A DNA stretch of 64,000 bases from Ectobacillus sp042610425 (GTDB lineage Bacteria > Bacillota > Bacilli > Bacillales > Bacillaceae_G). The DNA lies in contig NZ_JBGJZM010000004.1 in the NCBI RefSeq assembly GCF_042610425.1, positions 62,001 through 126,000 on the forward strand. The letters run 5' to 3'. Positions 62,575-64,000 of this stretch are shown piece by piece. Position numbers and translations under genes: made by a program. Positions within the stretch are counted from its first letter, which is position 1, and each line of letters starts with the position of its first letter. Below the pieces are notes generated by a model that worked only from the letters and a program-made list of their open reading frames with translations, searched no databases and was not told the origin of the DNA.

Positions 62575-63816
62575 ATGTTCAAACGCACACAGATTAGACT
62601 TACTCTTTTGAATTCTCTTATTTTTGTAATATTAATAGGTACGTTAGGATTTACTATTTATTATTATATGCAACAACGTTTATATAACGATGTCGATAAT
62701 TCTTTACAAATGGTCATAACTCATCAAGAGGGAACGAACAGGGATTCAGGATATGTGGAAAAAAAACCGAAAGATTTCGGGATTTCACATGATCCCCGCT
62801 TGTCCATTATTATTCGAGATGAGAAAAATGAAATTATTGCAACTAAGGGTGATATGGGTTTTTTGTTACCATATGAATCTACGATAAAACCTAAGGAATT
62901 AAATACAATTCAAAATATGCAGGTAGGAAATTTCACATTTCGAACATTAACGGTAAAAGACGATACGACTGGCACTACCATACAAACACTTCGAAACATT
63001 GATTCAGAAAATGGCTTACTAAATCGATTATTACTCATTATGTTAATTGGATGTGGAATTGGCATTCTATTTGCTGTGGCGGCTGGTTATTTCTTGGCAA
63101 GACGAGCTCTTGTACCGATTCAAAATGCATGGAATAAGCAGCAAGAATTTGTATCTGATGCTTCCCATGAGTTGCGAACACCACTTGCCGTCATTCAATC
63201 GAAAACAGATTTATTGTTTCGATCTCCTTCTTCTACCATCCAAGATAAGGCACTTGATATTTCAATTATTTCTAAGGAATGTCGGCGGTTGACCAGGCTT
63301 GTTTCTAATCTTTTAACGTTAGCCCGTTCTGATTCTAATCAGATTGAAATGGAAAAAAAAGAGTTTAGTTTAAATGACCTATTCGAGGAGATTATGAACT
63401 CCTATGAGGATCTTGCTATTTATCAAGATAAAACATTACGCTTACAAGCGGATCAAAGTCTTGTTTACGTAGGAGATAGAGAAAAATTACATCAATTACT
63501 TGTTATATTACTTGATAATTCCCTAAAGTATACGAAAGCTGGTGGAACAATTATTCTTTCGTGTACGCAAAGTGCTTCACATATTACACTTCAGGTGGAA
63601 GATAACGGGATAGGGATTGCCGAGGAGGATATACCGAAAATATTTGATCGGTTTTATCAGAGTGATAGAGCAAGAACATTGGCAAAGGGAGCTGGACTTG
63701 GCCTTTCCATAGCAAAATGGATTGTGGAGAAACATCAAGGTAAAGTAAAAGTATACAGTCAGATAGGGAAGGGAACACGATTTGAGGTTGTACTTCCTAA
63801 GCATAAAAAGAAATAA
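62575..63816 (+). CDS. Sensor histidine kinase (CiaH-like)
   Basis: A 413-residue membrane kinase. Two helices (about 9-31 and 151-175) flank an extracellular sensor of about 120 residues that has no family I recognise. A short HAMP-like linker follows. The phosphoacceptor is His198 in ASHELRTPLAVIQSK. The ATPase domain shows the N box (LLVILLDNSLKYT), DNGIGI and GLGLSI. Overall layout matches CiaH/YclK-type kinases. Stimulus unknown; an envelope signal is likely from the topology. Confidence 0.93.
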   Translation: MFKRTQIRLTLLNSLIFVILIGTLGFTIYYYMQQRLYNDVDNSLQMVITHQEGTNRDSGYVEKKPKDFGISHDPRLSIIIRDEKNEIIATKGDMGFLLPYESTIKPKELNTIQNMQVGNFTFRTLTVKDDTTGTTIQTLRNIDSENGLLNRLLLIMLIGCGIGILFAVAAGYFLARRALVPIQNAWNKQQEFVSDASHELRTPLAVIQSKTDLLFRSPSSTIQDKALDISIISKECRRLTRLVSNLLTLARSDSNQIEMEKKEFSLNDLFEEIMNSYEDLAIYQDKTLRLQADQSLVYVGDREKLHQLLVILLDNSLKYTKAGGTIILSCTQSASHITLQVEDNGIGIAEEDIPKIFDRFYQSDRARTLAKGAGLGLSIAKWIVEKHQGKVKVYSQIGKGTRFEVVLPKHKKK

Positions 63817-63825
63817 ACATCTTGT

Positions 63826-63868
63826 AAGCTGCCGTGCATTTCTTAGGAAATGTAGGACAGCTTTTTTA
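63826..63868 (+). terminator. Terminator of two-component operon
   Basis: AAGCTG-GCATTT pairs imperfectly with AAATG-CAGCTT, then six T. The last 130 nt of the window show nothing recognised. Confidence 0.75.
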
Positions 63869-64000
63869 TTGTATTGATCAAAGGGTGCGTCAAATGTAGT
63901 TCGATAATGAGATATACGAAATCGCAAAATGGGGTTATTTTTCCTCTAAACACCTAGCCTTTTTATTTTATGAATGACGAAACGTAAAAATTGTCATATT

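Noticed and set aside
1..64000. Prophage, transposon or integrative element
   Set aside because: No integrase, transposase, phage structural gene, tRNA or attachment-like direct repeat was recognised; gene content looks chromosomal throughout.

Overview
The window looks like chromosomal DNA of an AT-rich, endospore-forming Bacillaceae bacterium. The signs are a GerA-family germinant receptor operon, a 363-residue Bacillus-type nitric oxide synthase, HelD, a YlbL-type protease, a T-box and a c-di-AMP riboswitch, AGGAGG-type ribosome binding sites, and many GTG and TTG starts. I see no rRNA, tRNA, CRISPR array, prophage or intact insertion sequence. Species cannot be fixed from the sequence alone.

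Layout. 1-3.5 kb: end of an arsenic resistance cluster (arsA cut by the window edge, a HesB-like Cys-rich protein, Acr3 efflux pump, arsC). 3.6-4.7 kb: iron-type alcohol dehydrogenase. 4.9-12.2 kb: potassium uptake operon kdpFABC behind a c-di-AMP riboswitch, followed by an unusual 777-residue protein made of two tandem KdpD sensor heads with no histidine kinase and no kdpE. 12.2-15.3 kb: NitT/TauT-type ABC importer with a fused double permease and no binding protein. 15.6-22.2 kb: germinant receptor operon (order A-C-B) flanked by two AI-2E-family membrane proteins. 22.3-24.8 kb: a PspA-DUF350-DUF4178-DUF4247 envelope module. 24.8-28.7 kb: MFS exporter, LigB-type dioxygenase, lone TatC, lysozyme-like protein. 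29-33.6 kb: DUF445 protein, Fur-controlled FTR1 iron permease, and a redox module (Ser/Asn-rich anchored protein, ApbE, ferric-reductase-like membrane protein). 33.8-36.8 kb: YnfA, YitT and 5'-nucleotidase families. 36.9-40.4 kb: PhnDCEE transporter. 40.6-45.7 kb: TVP38 protein, then a TetR regulator with an RND pump carrying a large coiled-coil insertion. 45.8-51.7 kb: ketopantoate-reductase-like protein, nos, ylbL-like protease, helD. 51.7-56.8 kb: sucrose regulon (LacI-type repressor, PTS EIIBC, sucrose-6-P hydrolase, fructokinase) with three matching operators. 56.9-58.5 kb: Phe-specifier T-box and amino acid permease. 58.6-63.9 kb: YeiH-type transporter with a divergent LysR regulator, a rhodanese pair behind a CsoR/CstR-like operator, and a CiaRH-like two-component system.

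The least ordinary items are the tandem KdpD-head protein paired with the c-di-AMP riboswitch, the PspA/DUF350/DUF4178/DUF4247 module, the RND pump with a coiled-coil insertion, the ApbE redox module, and an operator-like 12-mer shared by the TetR/RND promoter and the dioxygenase promoter.
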